Shown: one piece after another, positions 25,410-35,665 of the stretch | How positions within the stretch are numbered: the stretch's first letter is position 1 | Layout: the number at the start of each line of letters is the position of its first letter | Assembly (NCBI GenBank): GCA_947624505.1 | Contig: CANQKO010000009.1 | Span: forward strand, 1 to 41,286 | Direction of reading: 5' to 3' | DNA length: 41,286 nucleotides | From: an uncultured Bacilli bacterium | GTDB taxonomy: Bacteria; Bacillota_I; Bacilli_A; RF39; UBA660 | The notes under the pieces: model-generated | Database searches by the model: none | What the model was told of the DNA's origin: nothing | The model's input: the letters and a program-made list of their open reading frames with translations, nothing else | Program-made: the position numbers and the translations under genes

Positions 25410-25613
25410 GTGGATATTAAAGATATTAGAAAATTATCTGATGCTGATTTAAAGAAAAAGATCAGAGAAACTAAAGAAGATTTATTCACAAAAAGAATGC
25501 AACAAGCAAATGGAACTCTAGAAAAACCAGTAGTTTTAAGAGAACTTAGAAAAAATGTTGCCAAAATGAAAACTGTTCTTAAGGAAAGAGAAATGGAGGG
25601 TGCGTCTAAATAA
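25410..25613 (+). CDS. rpmC: 50S ribosomal protein L29
   Basis: A 67-residue protein starting at GTG with [20 protein letters not shown] and [21 protein letters not shown]29 sits near L23 at the tunnel exit. Its stop overlaps the start of rpsQ. Confidence 0.96.
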   Translation: MDIKDIRKLSDADLKKKIRETKEDLFTKRMQQANGTLEKPVVLRELRKNVAKMKTVLKEREMEGASK

Positions 25614-25870
25614 TGGCTAAAAGAGTACAAGAATTAGTTGGTAAAGTAGTAAGTGATAAAAACGATAAAACTATAACTGTTTTAGTCGAAACTTACAAAC
25701 GTCATCCACTATATAATAAACGTGTTAAATATTCTAAAAAATATCACGCACATGATGAAGAAAATAAAGCAAAATTAGGAGATACAGTGAGAATAAGACT
25801 TACAAAGCCTATTTCTAAATTAAAGAAATATGAATTAGTTGAAGTCTTAGAAAAAGCTGTAGTTCTTTAG
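25613..25870 (+). CDS. rpsQ: 30S ribosomal protein S17
   Basis: An 85-residue OB-fold protein: [39 protein letters not shown] and [18 protein letters not shown] are diagnostic. It binds 16S rRNA in the 30S body. Confidence 0.97.
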   Translation: MAKRVQELVGKVVSDKNDKTITVLVETYKRHPLYNKRVKYSKKYHAHDEENKAKLGDTVRIRLTKPISKLKKYELVEVLEKAVVL

Positions 25871-25881
25871 GAGGTATTATT

Positions 25882-26250
25882 ATGGTTCAAGAAGAAACTA
25901 GATTAAAAGTTGCTGATAATACAGGAGCTCGTGAACTTTTAGTAATAAAAGTTATGGGTGGCAGCCGTGTTAAAAGTGGTAACATTGGTGATGTTGTTGT
26001 TGGTACTGTTAAAAAAGCTATTCCTAATAGTAATATGCCTAAAGGAAAAGTTGTTAAAGCAGTTATTGTTAGAACTGTTGAAGGTGTAAGAAGAGAAGAT
26101 GGATCATACATTAAATTTGATGATAATGCTTGTGTTCTTATTAAAGATGATAAATCACCTATCGGAACAAGAGTGCTTGGTCCAGTAGCTAGAGAATTAA
26201 GAGAAAAAGATTATATGAAAATCGTTTCTTTAGCTCCTGAGGTTTTATAG
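25882..26250 (+). CDS. rplN: 50S ribosomal protein L14
   Basis: A 122-residue protein with [29 protein letters not shown] and [20 protein letters not shown], all standard. L14 forms an intersubunit bridge and is the docking site of RsfS. Ribosome-binding site AGGAGG. Confidence 0.97.
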   Translation: MVQEETRLKVADNTGARELLVIKVMGGSRVKSGNIGDVVVGTVKKAIPNSNMPKGKVVKAVIVRTVEGVRREDGSYIKFDDNACVLIKDDKSPIGTRVLGPVARELREKDYMKIVSLAPEVL

Positions 26251-26258
26251 GAGGCAAT

Positions 26259-26597
26259 ATGAAAATTAAAGTAAATGATAATGTATTAGTTATTGCTGGT
26301 GAAGACAAAGGCAAAACTGGCAAAGTATTAAAAACTTTAAAAAGCCAAAACAAAGTTGTTGTTGAAGGCATAAATATTTCTAAAAGACATACTAAACCAA
26401 GAACAACTAATGATAATGGTGGTATATTTGATATTGAAATGCCAATCAATGTTTCTAACGTTAAATTAGTTGATAAAAAGGAAAAAGCTCCTAAAAAAGA
26501 AACTAAAGAAGTAAAAAATGAAAAAGTTGTCAAAGAAGCTAAAGAGGAAAAAGAAGTAAAAGCTAAAAAAACAACTTCGAAGAAAGCTAGTAAGTAG
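26259..26597 (+). CDS. rplX: 50S ribosomal protein L24 with altered C-terminus
   Basis: A 112-residue protein. Residues 1-~71 are normal L24 (KOW motif [20 protein letters not shown], then [13 protein letters not shown] and [19 protein letters not shown]). After that, the usual C-terminal segment (GKPTRVG-type) is replaced by about 40 residues of low-complexity Lys/Glu/Ala. L24 initiates 50S assembly; the tail is likely disordered. Confidence 0.95.
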   Translation: MKIKVNDNVLVIAGEDKGKTGKVLKTLKSQNKVVVEGINISKRHTKPRTTNDNGGIFDIEMPINVSNVKLVDKKEKAPKKETKEVKNEKVVKEAKEEKEVKAKKTTSKKASK

Positions 26598-26605
26598 GTG
26601 AATTT

Positions 26606-27145
26606 ATGAGTAATTTTAAAGAATTATATGAATCTAAAATTAAAAAAGATTTAATGAAAGAATTAAAATATAAAAGTATTATGGAAGTTCCTCGCCTAGA
26701 GAAAATCGTTATTAATATGGGTGTTGGTGAGGGTAGTCACGATGCTAAATTTATTGAAGCTGCAGTTAAAGACCTAGAATTAATTGCTGGTCAAAAAGCT
26801 GTTGTTACTAATGCTCGTAAATCAATTGCTGGTTTTAAATTAAGAGAAGGTCAACCAGTTGGTGTTAAAGTTACTCTTCGTGGTGAAAATATGTATAATT
26901 TTATGGAAAAATTAATTAGAGTTTCACTTCCAAGAGTAAGAGATTTCCGTGGTGTATCTGCTCATTCATTTGATGGTAAAGGAAATTATACTTTAGGTAT
27001 TAAAGAACAATTAATTTTCCCAGAAATCGAATATGATAATGTTTATAAAATTAGAGGTATGGATATAGTATTCGTTACTACCGCAAAAAGTAATGACGAA
27101 GCATATGCATTACTAAAGGCATTTGGAATGCCATTTAAAGGTTAG
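26606..27145 (+). CDS. rplE: 50S ribosomal protein L5
   Basis: A 179-residue protein: [35 protein letters not shown] and [21 protein letters not shown]5 binds 5S rRNA and contacts the P-site tRNA. Ribosome-binding site is weaker (TAGGTGAATTT). Confidence 0.97.
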   Translation: MSNFKELYESKIKKDLMKELKYKSIMEVPRLEKIVINMGVGEGSHDAKFIEAAVKDLELIAGQKAVVTNARKSIAGFKLREGQPVGVKVTLRGENMYNFMEKLIRVSLPRVRDFRGVSAHSFDGKGNYTLGIKEQLIFPEIEYDNVYKIRGMDIVFVTTAKSNDEAYALLKAFGMPFKG

Positions 27146-27153
27146 GAGTTATT

Positions 27154-27339
27154 ATGGCTAAAACAAGTTTAAAAGTTAAAAATAGAAGAAAACAAAAATT
27201 TTCTACAAGAGAATACACAAGATGTGAAAGATGTGGAAGACCTCATGCAGTCTTAAGCAAATTTAAATTATGTCGTATTTGTTTTAGAGAACTTGCTAAC
27301 GAAGGTAAGCTTCCGGGCGTAAAGAAATCTAGTTGGTAG
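27154..27339 (+). CDS. rpsZ: 30S ribosomal protein S14, zinc type
   Basis: A 61-residue short S14 of the zinc-binding type: CERCGRPH and CRICFREL give a CxxC-x12-CxxC site, and it ends [11 protein letters not shown]. The long zinc-free form would be ~89 residues. Confidence 0.96.
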   Translation: MAKTSLKVKNRRKQKFSTREYTRCERCGRPHAVLSKFKLCRICFRELANEGKLPGVKKSSW

Positions 27340-27350
27340 GAGGAATTGAT

Positions 27351-27749
27351 ATGTTTGTACAAGATAAAATAGCAGATATGTTAACACGTATTCGTAATGC
27401 TAATGTTATGAAGTATCCAACTGTTCAAGTTGTGGGAACTAAAATGACTTTAGGTATTGCCGAAATATTAAAACGTGAAGGTTATATCGAAGATTTTAAA
27501 TATGAAAAAAGTACTAAAGGTGATACTTTAACAATTAACCTTAAATATGGGGCAAAGAAAGAAAGAGTTATCACTGGTCTTAGAAGAATTAGTAAATCAG
27601 GTTTAAGAGTTTATGCAAAAGCTAATGAAGTTCCTCGTGTTCTTAATGGTTTAGGTATTGCAATTATTTCTACTTCTAAAGGTTTAATGACTGATAAAGA
27701 AGCAAGAGAAGCTAAGTTAGGAGGCGAAGTCCTTGCCTATATTTGGTAA
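27351..27749 (+). CDS. rpsH: 30S ribosomal protein S8
   Basis: A 132-residue protein; ATG 27351 is chosen because GGAGG precedes it by six bases and the protein then starts in the family manner ([20 protein letters not shown]). [20 protein letters not shown] and [20 protein letters not shown] are conserved. S8 binds 16S rRNA and is the classical spc-operon repressor in E. coli. Confidence 0.97.
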   Translation: MFVQDKIADMLTRIRNANVMKYPTVQVVGTKMTLGIAEILKREGYIEDFKYEKSTKGDTLTINLKYGAKKERVITGLRRISKSGLRVYAKANEVPRVLNGLGIAIISTSKGLMTDKEAREAKLGGEVLAYIW

Positions 27750-27755
27750 GTAATT

Positions 27756-28292
27756 ATGAGTAGAATTGGTGAGAGAAAATTAGTTATACCAGAGGGTGTA
27801 ACAGTAACAATTGAAAATAATGTTATAACTGTGAAAAGTACTAAAGGTGAATTAAGTTATGCTTATAGTAATTTAATTGAAGTTAAACAAGAAGAAAATG
27901 CAATTATTACCAAAAAAATTAAAGATTCCAAAGATGCTAATATGATTCAAGGCACTATTAATTCATTAATTAAGAGTATGTTAGATGGTGTTTCTAAAGG
28001 CTTTGAAAAAGGACTTGAAGCAGTTGGTGTTGGTTATAGATTTAATGTTCAAGGTAAAAAAATTGTTATTAACGCTGGATATAGTCACCCAGTTGAAATC
28101 GAAGTACCTGAAGGACTTAGTGCTGAACTTGTTTCTAATACTGAAATTACAATCAAGGGAATTGATAAACAAAAAGTATCAGAATTTGCTGCTAATGTCA
28201 GAAAAGTAAGAAGTCCAGAACCTTATAAAGGCAAAGGTATAAGATATAAAGGCGAAATTGTTCGTCGTAAAGAAGGAAAGAAAGCGGCATAA
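27756..28292 (+). CDS. rplF: 50S ribosomal protein L6
   Basis: A 178-residue protein with two repeats: MSRIGERKLVIPEGVTV, GLEAVGVGYRF, and VRSPEPYKGKGIRYKGE near the C-terminus. L6 lies by the sarcin-ricin loop. The ribosome-binding site is poor, so translational coupling to rpsH six bases upstream is likely. Confidence 0.97.
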   Translation: MSRIGERKLVIPEGVTVTIENNVITVKSTKGELSYAYSNLIEVKQEENAIITKKIKDSKDANMIQGTINSLIKSMLDGVSKGFEKGLEAVGVGYRFNVQGKKIVINAGYSHPVEIEVPEGLSAELVSNTEITIKGIDKQKVSEFAANVRKVRSPEPYKGKGIRYKGEIVRRKEGKKAA

Positions 28293-28303
28293 GGAGGTAA
28301 ATG

Positions 28304-28660
28304 ATGATAAGAAAAGAATCAAGAAACGCTATGCGTGAAATAAGACATAAAAGAATAAGAAAAAATTTAAGTGGAACAAAAGAAATGCCAAGACTTAATG
28401 TTTTCCGTTCTAATTCAGAAATTTATGCTCAAGTTATTGATGATGAAAAAGGTGTAACTTTAGTATCTTCATCTAGCCGTGAATTAAAACTTTCTAATGG
28501 TGGTAATATTGAAGCTGCCAAAGCAGTAGGTAAAGATATTGCTGAAAAATGTAAGAAAGCAAAAATTAATAAAGTAGTATTCGATCGTGGCGGTTACCTA
28601 TATCATGGTCGTGTAAGTGCTCTAGCAGATGCTGCAAGAGAAGCAGGATTAGAGATATAA
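28304..28660 (+). CDS. rplR: 50S ribosomal protein L18
   Basis: A 118-residue protein beginning [20 protein letters not shown], with [20 protein letters not shown] and [21 protein letters not shown]18 binds 5S rRNA. ATG 28304 is preferred over the adjacent ATG 28301 because it sits six bases from GGAGG and gives the family N-terminus. Confidence 0.96.
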   Translation: MIRKESRNAMREIRHKRIRKNLSGTKEMPRLNVFRSNSEIYAQVIDDEKGVTLVSSSSRELKLSNGGNIEAAKAVGKDIAEKCKKAKINKVVFDRGGYLYHGRVSALADAAREAGLEI

Positions 28661-28670
28661 GGAGGATATT

Positions 28671-29189
28671 ATGGATAAAAAAGTTGTTAATAGAAAAAAT
28701 AACGATGCTAAGAAAAATTTATTAGAAGAAAAAGTTATATCAATTTCTAAAGTAACAAAAGTAACAAAAGGTGGAAGACATTTCCGTTTTAAAGCTGATG
28801 TTGCTGTTGGTAATCGTAAAGGTTTAATTGGTATAGGAACTGGAAAAGCTAATGAAGTTTCAGAAGCTATTAAGAAAGCTATCCAAGCTGCTAATAAAAA
28901 TGTTGTAAAAATATCTTTAATTGATAATAGAACTATTCCGCACGAAATAACTGGAAAAGTTGGTCGTAGTATTGTTTTACTAAAACCAGCTAAAGAAGGA
29001 CGTGGAATCATTGCTGGTGGTGCAGCAAGAGCTGTCTTAGAACTTGCCGGTGTTAAAGATATTGTTGCTAAAAGTTTAGGAGCTAATACACAAATCAATG
29101 TTGCTAAAGCAACTTTAGAAGGATTACAAGCACAAAGAACTCCAGAACATATTGCAGAACTTCGTGGCAAAAAGGTGGAGGAATTATAA
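28671..29189 (+). CDS. rpsE: 30S ribosomal protein S5
   Basis: A 172-residue protein: [30 protein letters not shown] and [21 protein letters not shown]5 contributes to decoding accuracy. Its stop is one base from the rplO start, so no rpmD gene lies between them. Confidence 0.97.
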   Translation: MDKKVVNRKNNDAKKNLLEEKVISISKVTKVTKGGRHFRFKADVAVGNRKGLIGIGTGKANEVSEAIKKAIQAANKNVVKISLIDNRTIPHEITGKVGRSIVLLKPAKEGRGIIAGGAARAVLELAGVKDIVAKSLGANTQINVAKATLEGLQAQRTPEHIAELRGKKVEEL

Positions 29190-29190
29190 G

Positions 29191-29634
29191 ATGAGATTAG
29201 AAAATTTACCAAAATCTAAAGAGACTAAAGGAATAAAAAGAGTAGGCCGTGGACCTGGAAGTGGAATGGGTAAGACTTCAACTCGTGGAGAAAAAGGTCA
29301 AAAAGCGAGAAGTGGAGCATCAATATCTCCTTGGTTCCAAGGTGGACAAGCACCTCTTTATAGAAGAATACCTAAAAGAGGATTTAATAATAAAAGATTT
29401 AGATGCGAATTTGCAACCATCAATTTAAATGCTTTAAATAATTTCTTCAAAGATGGTGATGTAGTTACTCCAGAAATATTAAAGGAAAGAGGAATAATTA
29501 AAGACGCACTATGTGGTATTAAAGTACTAGCGAATGGTGAACTTAATAAAAAGTTAACTGTTAAAGCCCATAGATTTTCAAGTAAGGCTGTTACTAAAAT
29601 AGAAAAAGCCGGCGGTAAAGCAGAGGTGATTTAG
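29191..29634 (+). CDS. rplO: 50S ribosomal protein L15
   Basis: A 147-residue protein starting at ATG 29191 (an upstream in-frame start inside rpsE is rejected). [35 protein letters not shown] and KAHRFSSKA fit L15. GGTGGAGG inside the end of rpsE is the ribosome-binding site. It follows rpsE directly, where most Firmicutes have rpmD. Confidence 0.96.
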   Translation: MRLENLPKSKETKGIKRVGRGPGSGMGKTSTRGEKGQKARSGASISPWFQGGQAPLYRRIPKRGFNNKRFRCEFATINLNALNNFFKDGDVVTPEILKERGIIKDALCGIKVLANGELNKKLTVKAHRFSSKAVTKIEKAGGKAEVI

Positions 29635-30876
29635 ATGTTCAGTGGGTTTTCCCAATTATTTTCTAAATCTAATAAAGATTTAAGAAAAAGAATTTATTTT
29701 ACCCTATTCTGTTTAGGCTTGTTCTGTTTAGGAACAACAATTACCGTTCCTTGGGTAGATGGTGTTATTGAAGGACTTGGTGCTTTAGAAATATTTAACT
29801 TAATGAGTGGTGGTGGACTTCAAAATGTATCAATTTTTGCTTTAGGGGTTTCACCATACATTACTGCATCAATCATAACCCAATTACTTCAAATGGACAT
29901 AATTCCTTATTTTAGTGAATTAAAAGAAGAAGGGTATACTGGAAGACAAAAAATAAATAAAATAACGAGATATTTGGCAATTATTTTTGCTTTTGCGCAA
30001 AGTTATGCTTTATGTATAATGTATAATAAGACTTTAGGATTATCACCAATGGAAATGATGGCTACTGCTGTTGTTATGACGGCTGGTACTTCTTTCTGTT
30101 TATGGTTAGGTGATGAAATTACTAAAAAAGGTATTGGTAATGGTTCATCAATGATCATCTTAGCTGGTATCTTATTTAGTATGCCAAGAGTATTTGTAAA
30201 TGCTTATAATGGTTTAAATGTCTTTATGTTTATTTTATTTGTTATCGTTTATATTTTAGTTTTAGTTGGTGTTATTTATACTCAACTGGCTGAAAGAAGA
30301 ATACCTATTCAATATGCTAATAGAACTAATAGTGCATATGGTGGAGAACAAAGTTATTTACCAATCAAATTAAATTCAGCTGGTGTTATACCGGTAATAT
30401 TTGCCCAAATAATTTTATCTATTCCATCAACAATTGCGGCCCTTTTTAAAAGTGATGCAGCAGTTGCCTTTATGAATAAATGGATAGTACCAACATCTAA
30501 TACAGGAATGATTTTATATTTAATATTAATCTTCTTCTTTGGATATTTCTATACATTTATGATGATGAATCCTGATGAAATGAGTAAGAATTTAAATGAA
30601 AGAGGAGGATACATTCCCGGGGTAAGACCGGGAAGTGATACTTCAAAATATATTAGTAATTCAATTGGTAAGTTAACAATTGTTGGAAGTATTTTCTTAA
30701 TGATTATTGCTATTTTACCAACATTAGTATCAAGAGTTTCTAAATTAGGTACTGCTATATCTATTGGGGGAACCGGTATATTAATCGTTGTTGGTGTAGC
30801 AATTGAAACTTATAAACAACTTGAAAGTAGTTTACTAGCAAGAAGTTATAAAGAAAAAAGGAGAAAATTAAGATAG
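29635..30876 (+). CDS. secY: Protein translocase subunit SecY
   Basis: A 413-residue polytopic membrane protein with ten expected helices. It is the pore of the Sec translocon. Conserved parts include NLMSGGGLQNVSIFALGVSP with YITASIITQLL, the cytoplasmic loop AERRIPIQYA, and NERGGYIPGVRPGSDTSKYI. The ATG follows the rplO stop with no gap and the adk start overlaps its stop by one base. Confidence 0.97.
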   Translation: MFSGFSQLFSKSNKDLRKRIYFTLFCLGLFCLGTTITVPWVDGVIEGLGALEIFNLMSGGGLQNVSIFALGVSPYITASIITQLLQMDIIPYFSELKEEGYTGRQKINKITRYLAIIFAFAQSYALCIMYNKTLGLSPMEMMATAVVMTAGTSFCLWLGDEITKKGIGNGSSMIILAGILFSMPRVFVNAYNGLNVFMFILFVIVYILVLVGVIYTQLAERRIPIQYANRTNSAYGGEQSYLPIKLNSAGVIPVIFAQIILSIPSTIAALFKSDAAVAFMNKWIVPTSNTGMILYLILIFFFGYFYTFMMMNPDEMSKNLNERGGYIPGVRPGSDTSKYISNSIGKLTIVGSIFLMIIAILPTLVSRVSKLGTAISIGGTGILIVVGVAIETYKQLESSLLARSYKEKRRKLR

Positions 30877-31514
30877 TGAAAAGTGTGATTTTTATTGCTC
30901 CTCCCGCTAGTGGTAAAGGAACTCAAAGTGAAATATTAAAAAATTTAGGATATCTGCATATTTCTACAGGAGATATGTTAAGAGAAGAAATAAATAAAGA
31001 AACTGCTCTTGGGTTAGAAATAAAAGAAATTCTAGCAAAAGGTAATTTAGTAAATGATGATGTAGTTAATAAACTTATTGAAAATAAATTAAAGAATATT
31101 ATTGGGCCATTTATTTTAGATGGCTATCCAAGGACATTGGAACAAGCCGAATATTTAAATAATTTATTTAATAGTTTAAATATTGATAATTATGAAGTTA
31201 TTTATTTAGATATATCTTTAGAAGAAGCATTAAAAAGAGCACTTGGCCGTCTTACTTGTTCTTGTGGAGCATCATATAATAAATATTATGAGGAATTAAA
31301 GTCACAAGTAGATGGTATCTGTGATAAATGTGGTAAAACATTAAAAACAAGAGATGATGATAATGAAGAATCTTTTAAAGTTCGTTTTGAAGCATTTAAA
31401 GAAAATACAGAACCAATAAAAAATTATTATGAAAAGATGAGTAAACTTCATATTGTTTCCGCAATGGAAGATAGCTCAAAAATTGCAGATAGAATTAAGG
31501 AAATTTTAAAATGA
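30876..31514 (+). CDS. adk: Adenylate kinase
   Basis: A 212-residue enzyme converting ATP and AMP to two ADP. The GTG start at 30876 overlaps the secY stop. The P-loop is APPASGKGTQ (8-17), with Ala in place of the first Gly. LHISTGDMLREE, FILDGYPRT and TRDDDNEE are standard. The LID has a zinc-finger-like insert, but the first half reads CSCG (C-x-C) rather than the usual CxxCG, while the second is CDKC. It overlaps map by four bases. Confidence 0.96.
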   Translation: MKSVIFIAPPASGKGTQSEILKNLGYLHISTGDMLREEINKETALGLEIKEILAKGNLVNDDVVNKLIENKLKNIIGPFILDGYPRTLEQAEYLNNLFNSLNIDNYEVIYLDISLEEALKRALGRLTCSCGASYNKYYEELKSQVDGICDKCGKTLKTRDDDNEESFKVRFEAFKENTEPIKNYYEKMSKLHIVSAMEDSSKIADRIKEILK

Positions 31515-32254
31515 TTAGTATAAAAAGTGATAGAGAAATTGAATTAATGAAAATTGCTGGGAAAGTTAATTACTTAACCCATTTAGAAGTAGCTAAACAT
31601 TTAAAAGTTGGTATTACTACTAAAGAATTAAATGATATTGCTCATAAATTTATTTTACAAAATGATTGCAAACCATCATTTTTAGGGTTTGAGGGTTACC
31701 CAGCAAGTATCTGTATTTCTATTAATGATGAAGTGGTACACGGTATACCAGGAAGAAGAAAAATCAAAAATGGTGATGTTGTATCAGTTGATATCGGAGT
31801 AGAATATAAAGGATATCATTCAGATTCCGCTAATACTTATATAGTTGGCACAGCCTCTAAGGAAGTTAAAGATTTAGTCGAAAATACAAAAAAATCTTTA
31901 TATGAAGGCTTGAGTGCAATTAAATCTGGTGCTAAAATAAGTGATATCGGAAGTAAAATTGAAAATTTTGCTAATAAATGTAATTTAGGTGTCGTAAGAG
32001 AATTAGTTGGACACGGTGTTGGTACTTCGGTTCACGAAGATCCAGATGTTCCCAATTACTATACTAAAGATCCAAAAGTTCTAAAAGAAGGTATGGTTAT
32101 TGCAGTTGAACCAATGTTAAATCTTGGCACTAGACACATTTATATGGAAGAAGATGAATGGACAATTAAAACGGAAGATGGACTTCCTAGTGCCCATTTC
32201 GAACATACAGTATTAGTGACAAAAGATGGATATGTTATATTAACGGGAGAGTGA
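31511..32254 (+). CDS. map: Methionine aminopeptidase, type I
   Basis: A 247-residue enzyme that removes the initiator Met. Metal ligands are visible: Asp in [20 protein letters not shown] (two Asp), His in [20 protein letters not shown], Glu in AVEPML and in the last strand. It overlaps adk (ATGA) and its end carries the infA ribosome-binding site. Confidence 0.96.
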   Translation: MISIKSDREIELMKIAGKVNYLTHLEVAKHLKVGITTKELNDIAHKFILQNDCKPSFLGFEGYPASICISINDEVVHGIPGRRKIKNGDVVSVDIGVEYKGYHSDSANTYIVGTASKEVKDLVENTKKSLYEGLSAIKSGAKISDIGSKIENFANKCNLGVVRELVGHGVGTSVHEDPDVPNYYTKDPKVLKEGMVIAVEPMLNLGTRHIYMEEDEWTIKTEDGLPSAHFEHTVLVTKDGYVILTGE

Positions 32255-32259
32255 GAAAT

Positions 32260-32511
32260 TTGACAGATTCCAAAAAAAATAACAATGTAGAATCAAAAAA
32301 GAATGATAAAATTGAAGTCGAAGGCAAAGTCACGGAAGTTCTAAAAGGCTCTGATTACTTAGTTGAACTTGCGAATGGACATACTGTAAAAGCCTACGTT
32401 TCTGGTAAAATGCGCATCAATATGATACGTATTCTACCGGGTGATACCGTTACAGTGCAATTGTCGCCTTACGATTTAACACGTGGGATTATAACTTGGA
32501 ATAAACGCTAA
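32260..32511 (+). CDS. infA: Translation initiation factor IF-1 with N-terminal extension
   Basis: An 83-residue S1/OB-fold protein: [62 protein letters not shown]-1 is normally ~72 residues; here about 14 Asn/Lys-rich residues precede the domain. TTG 32260 is chosen as start: GGGAG (32245-32249) lies ten bases ahead, whereas the GTG at 32251 would be one base from it. Confidence 0.92.
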   Translation: MTDSKKNNNVESKKNDKIEVEGKVTEVLKGSDYLVELANGHTVKAYVSGKMRINMIRILPGDTVTVQLSPYDLTRGIITWNKR

Positions 32512-32548
32512 AGCGTATAGTTATGAAATAAAGAATAGGAGAGTATTT

Positions 32549-32662
32549 ATGAAAGTTAGACCATCAGTTAAGAAAATATGTAAAAAATGTAAAATAATTA
32601 GAAGAAATGGAAAAGTTATGGTTATTTGTGATAACCCTAAACACAAACAAGTACAAGGTTAG
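32549..32662 (+). CDS. rpmJ: 50S ribosomal protein L36
   Basis: A 37-residue protein: [20 protein letters not shown], then [17 protein letters not shown]. The C-x2-C, C and H residues are the zinc-binding (C+) form. It is preceded by TAGGAGAG and lies in its usual place between infA and rpsM. Confidence 0.96.
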   Translation: MKVRPSVKKICKKCKIIRRNGKVMVICDNPKHKQVQG

Positions 32663-32671
32663 GAGGATATT

Positions 32672-33046
32672 ATGGCAAGAATTAAGAATATTGATTTACC
32701 AGGTGAAAAACATACTTGTATAGGACTTACTGCTATCTATGGTATTGGTCGTCCTTTAGCAAAGACAATTTGTGCGGCTGCTGGTGTTGAAGAAACTAAA
32801 AAAATTAAAGATTTAACTGAAGATGAAATTACCGCATTAAGAAAAGAAGTAGATAAATACACTGTTGAAGGTGATCTACGTCGTGATGTTCAAATGAGCA
32901 TTAAAAATAAAATGGAAATTAATTGTTATGAAGGTATTAGACACAAAAAAGGCCTACCTGTAAGAGGACAAAGAACAAGTAGAAATGCTAGAACTCGTAA
33001 AGGTAAAGGTAAAGTTGTAGCTAATAAGAAAAAAGTAGGAAAGTAG
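32672..33046 (+). CDS. rpsM: 30S ribosomal protein S13
   Basis: A 124-residue protein: [37 protein letters not shown] and [21 protein letters not shown]13 contacts the P-site tRNA and the 50S subunit. Ribosome-binding site AGGAGG. Confidence 0.97.
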   Translation: MARIKNIDLPGEKHTCIGLTAIYGIGRPLAKTICAAAGVEETKKIKDLTEDEITALRKEVDKYTVEGDLRRDVQMSIKNKMEINCYEGIRHKKGLPVRGQRTSRNARTRKGKGKVVANKKKVGK

Positions 33047-33056
33047 GGGACAATAA

Positions 33057-33440
33057 ATGGCTTATAATAGAAGAAAAAGAAAAATTAAGAAAAGCATTCC
33101 AGAAGCTGAAGCGCATATTCACGCAACTTATAATAACACCATAGTTACTATTTCTGACAAAGCAGGAAATGCAATTAGTTGGTCTAGTGCTGGTAGAATT
33201 GGCTATTTAGGAAGCAAAAAGAAAACTCCATATGCGGCTGGGCTTACAGCTGAAGCTGCTGCCGCTGCTGCAATTGAACAAGGTGTTAAAAAAGTTGATG
33301 TTTATGTTAAAGGTTTAGGTCCTGGTAGAGAAAACGCAATTCGTTCACTTCAAAGTGCTGGTTTAGAAATTACTAGTATTGTTGATGAAACACCAGTTCC
33401 TCATAATGGATGCCGCCCACCAAAAAGACCTAGAAATTAG
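33057..33440 (+). CDS. rpsK: 30S ribosomal protein S11
   Basis: A 127-residue protein: [40 protein letters not shown] and the C-terminus [15 protein letters not shown]. It lies in the platform of the 30S subunit. Confidence 0.97.
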   Translation: MAYNRRKRKIKKSIPEAEAHIHATYNNTIVTISDKAGNAISWSSAGRIGYLGSKKKTPYAAGLTAEAAAAAAIEQGVKKVDVYVKGLGPGRENAIRSLQSAGLEITSIVDETPVPHNGCRPPKRPRN

Positions 33441-33461
33441 TTTGAAAGAAAGGAATATTGT

Positions 33462-34409
33462 ATGACGATAAAATTTGATAAACCAGAATACAAAATTACT
33501 GAATACAGCGAGTCAAACCATTTTGCTAAATTTGAAATGGAACCTTTAGAGAGAGGATTTGGAACTACAATTGGTAATGCATTAAGAAGAGTATTATTAT
33601 CAAGTCTTCCGGGAAGTGCTGTTACAAGCATTCGAATCGACGGCGTTTTACACGAATTTCAAAAAATTGAAGGTGTAGTTGAAGATGTTACAGGTATCGT
33701 TTTAGCCATTAAAGATTTAGTTGTTAAAAATCATACAAATGAATTAAAAACAATTAGATTACATGCTGATAGTGAAGGACCTGTTACAGCAGGAATGATT
33801 GACAAAGATCCTGATGTTGAAATTGTTAACGAAGATTTAGTTATTTGTAATCTTGTTAAAGGTGGATCTATTGATATTGAAATGACTGTTGAAAATGGTC
33901 GTGGTTATGTAGATAGTAAAGAAAATAAAAAACGTTTAGAAGATTTAAAAGTTGGCACAATAGCTATCGATTCATCATATTCACCAATTGAACTTGTTAA
34001 ATACGAAGTATTAGATACTCGTGTTGGTCAAAATGAAAATTATGATAAATTAATTATGGAAATTACTACTAATGGTAGTATGAGTCCAGAAGAAGCTTTA
34101 GCTCTTGCTGGTAAAATTCTAGTAGAACATTTTAATATCATTACTGATTTAAATTCTATTAGTGATTTTTCTGGATTAATGCAAGAGAAAAAAGTTGATA
34201 CAATAACAAAGACCCTTGAAACCCCAATTGAAGAAGTTGAATTTAGTGTAAGGGCTTACAATTGTTTAAAACGTGCTGGTATTCATACAGTTCAAGATTT
34301 AGTAGAAAAAAGAGAAGTAGAAGTTACTAAGATTAGAAACTTAGGTAAGAAGAGTCTTAAAGAAGTTCTTGATAAAGTTGCTGACTTAGGACTAACATTT
34401 AAGGAGTAA
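33462..34409 (+). CDS. rpoA: DNA-directed RNA polymerase alpha subunit
   Basis: A 315-residue protein. The N-terminal dimerisation domain has [20 protein letters not shown] and [20 protein letters not shown]; the C-terminal domain (from ~245) has [20 protein letters not shown] and [15 protein letters not shown], which bind UP elements and activators. rpsD is absent from the cluster, as is usual in Firmicutes. Confidence 0.97.
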   Translation: MTIKFDKPEYKITEYSESNHFAKFEMEPLERGFGTTIGNALRRVLLSSLPGSAVTSIRIDGVLHEFQKIEGVVEDVTGIVLAIKDLVVKNHTNELKTIRLHADSEGPVTAGMIDKDPDVEIVNEDLVICNLVKGGSIDIEMTVENGRGYVDSKENKKRLEDLKVGTIAIDSSYSPIELVKYEVLDTRVGQNENYDKLIMEITTNGSMSPEEALALAGKILVEHFNIITDLNSISDFSGLMQEKKVDTITKTLETPIEEVEFSVRAYNCLKRAGIHTVQDLVEKREVEVTKIRNLGKKSLKEVLDKVADLGLTFKE

Positions 34410-34413
34410 TATT

Positions 34414-34755
34414 ATGGCATATAGAAAATTAGGAAGAGAAACAAGAATTAGAAGAAGCATTTTAGCAGGACTTACTAAAGATGTTATTATGTATGAAGCA
34501 GTTGTTACTACTGAAGCAAGAGCTAAAGAAGTAAGAAAATTTGTTGATAAAATGATAACTTATGGAAAACGTGGTACTTTAGTATCTCGTCGTAAAGCTT
34601 TAGCATTTTTACATAATGATTCAGAAGTAGTTAAAAAAGTTTTTGATGATTTAGCTAAAAGATATGAAAATCGTAATGGCGGTTATACAAGAATAATTAA
34701 ACTTGCTGAACGCCAAGGCGACGATGCTTTAGAAGTAAGAATTGAATTAGTATAA
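34414..34755 (+). CDS. rplQ: 50S ribosomal protein L17
   Basis: A 113-residue protein: [37 protein letters not shown] and [20 protein letters not shown]. It is the last gene of the ribosomal cluster and is followed by a terminator. Confidence 0.97.
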   Translation: MAYRKLGRETRIRRSILAGLTKDVIMYEAVVTTEARAKEVRKFVDKMITYGKRGTLVSRRKALAFLHNDSEVVKKVFDDLAKRYENRNGGYTRIIKLAERQGDDALEVRIELV

Positions 34756-34772
34756 TGTTTTAAAAAAATTTT

Positions 34773-34801
34773 AAGAAAGATTAAAAATTCTTTCTTTTTT
34801 T
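34773..34801 (+). terminator. Terminator of the ribosomal cluster
   Basis: AAGAAAGA/TCTTTCTT (34773-34780 with 34789-34796), then T to 34801. Confidence 0.75.
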
Positions 34802-34869
34802 ATACCCTAAATATTATTTATATGATAAAATATTAATACGAAGAATTATGTGTATTAAAGAGGTGTGTT

Positions 34870-35652
34870 ATGGCAAAAGTTATTTCATTAGTTAATCAAA
34901 AAGGGGGAGTTGGCAAAACAACGACAAGTATTAATTTAGCGGCAGCTTTAGGTAAAGAAAATAAAAAAGTATTATTAATAGATTTAGATCCTCAAAGTAA
35001 TGCAACAACTGGACTTGGCTTTAATTCTAATGATTTTGACCACGATATTTATGAAGTTATGACTGGGGCTTGTGATATTGAAGAAGCAATTAAAAAAACA
35101 AGTTTTGAAAATTTAGCAATTATTCCTTCGACTTTAAATTTAGTTGGTATTGATGTTGAATTTGTTAAAAAAATGTTAGAGGAACAAAATTTTCATCAAA
35201 ACGAACAATTAAGAAATGCCATTAATAAGATAAGACATATATTTGATTATATCATTATTGATTGTCAACCATCACTTGGATTTGGGACAATGAATGCTTT
35301 AGTGGCCAGTGATTCTGTTATTATCCCTGTTCAATGTGAATTTTATGCTTTAGAGGGTATTACGCAATTACTTAATACAATTATAATGGTTCAATCAGGA
35401 ATGAATCCATCACTTTCGATTGAGGGGGTTCTTTTAACAATGCTTGATGGAAGAACAAATATTGGCTTAGAAGTTATTGAAGAAATCAGAAAATATTTTA
35501 AAGATAAAGTTTTTAATACAATTATTCCAAGATTAGTTAGATTAGTTGAAGCTCCATCTCACGGTAAACCAATTAATGAATATGATCCAACGAGTAGAGC
35601 AACTGAAGCTTATCATAATTTAGCTGTTGAAGTAATTGAACGTAATAGTTAG
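34870..35652 (+). CDS. parA: Chromosome-partitioning ATPase ParA/Soj
   Basis: A 260-residue Walker-type ATPase: the deviant Walker A KGGVGKTTTSINLAAAL with the signature Lys, LLIDLDPQSNATTGLG, and IIDCQPSLG. It binds DNA nonspecifically as an ATP dimer and works with ParB in origin segregation, and in Bacilli it also tunes DnaA. parB follows 13 bases later. Confidence 0.94.
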   Translation: MAKVISLVNQKGGVGKTTTSINLAAALGKENKKVLLIDLDPQSNATTGLGFNSNDFDHDIYEVMTGACDIEEAIKKTSFENLAIIPSTLNLVGIDVEFVKKMLEEQNFHQNEQLRNAINKIRHIFDYIIIDCQPSLGFGTMNALVASDSVIIPVQCEFYALEGITQLLNTIIMVQSGMNPSLSIEGVLLTMLDGRTNIGLEVIEEIRKYFKDKVFNTIIPRLVRLVEAPSHGKPINEYDPTSRATEAYHNLAVEVIERNS

Positions 35653-35665
35653 AAAAGAGGTATTT

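Noticed and set aside
28649-29212. 187-codon minus-strand ORF across rpsE
   Set aside because: It is the antisense shadow of rpsE, which is certain by family match, position and ribosome-binding site.
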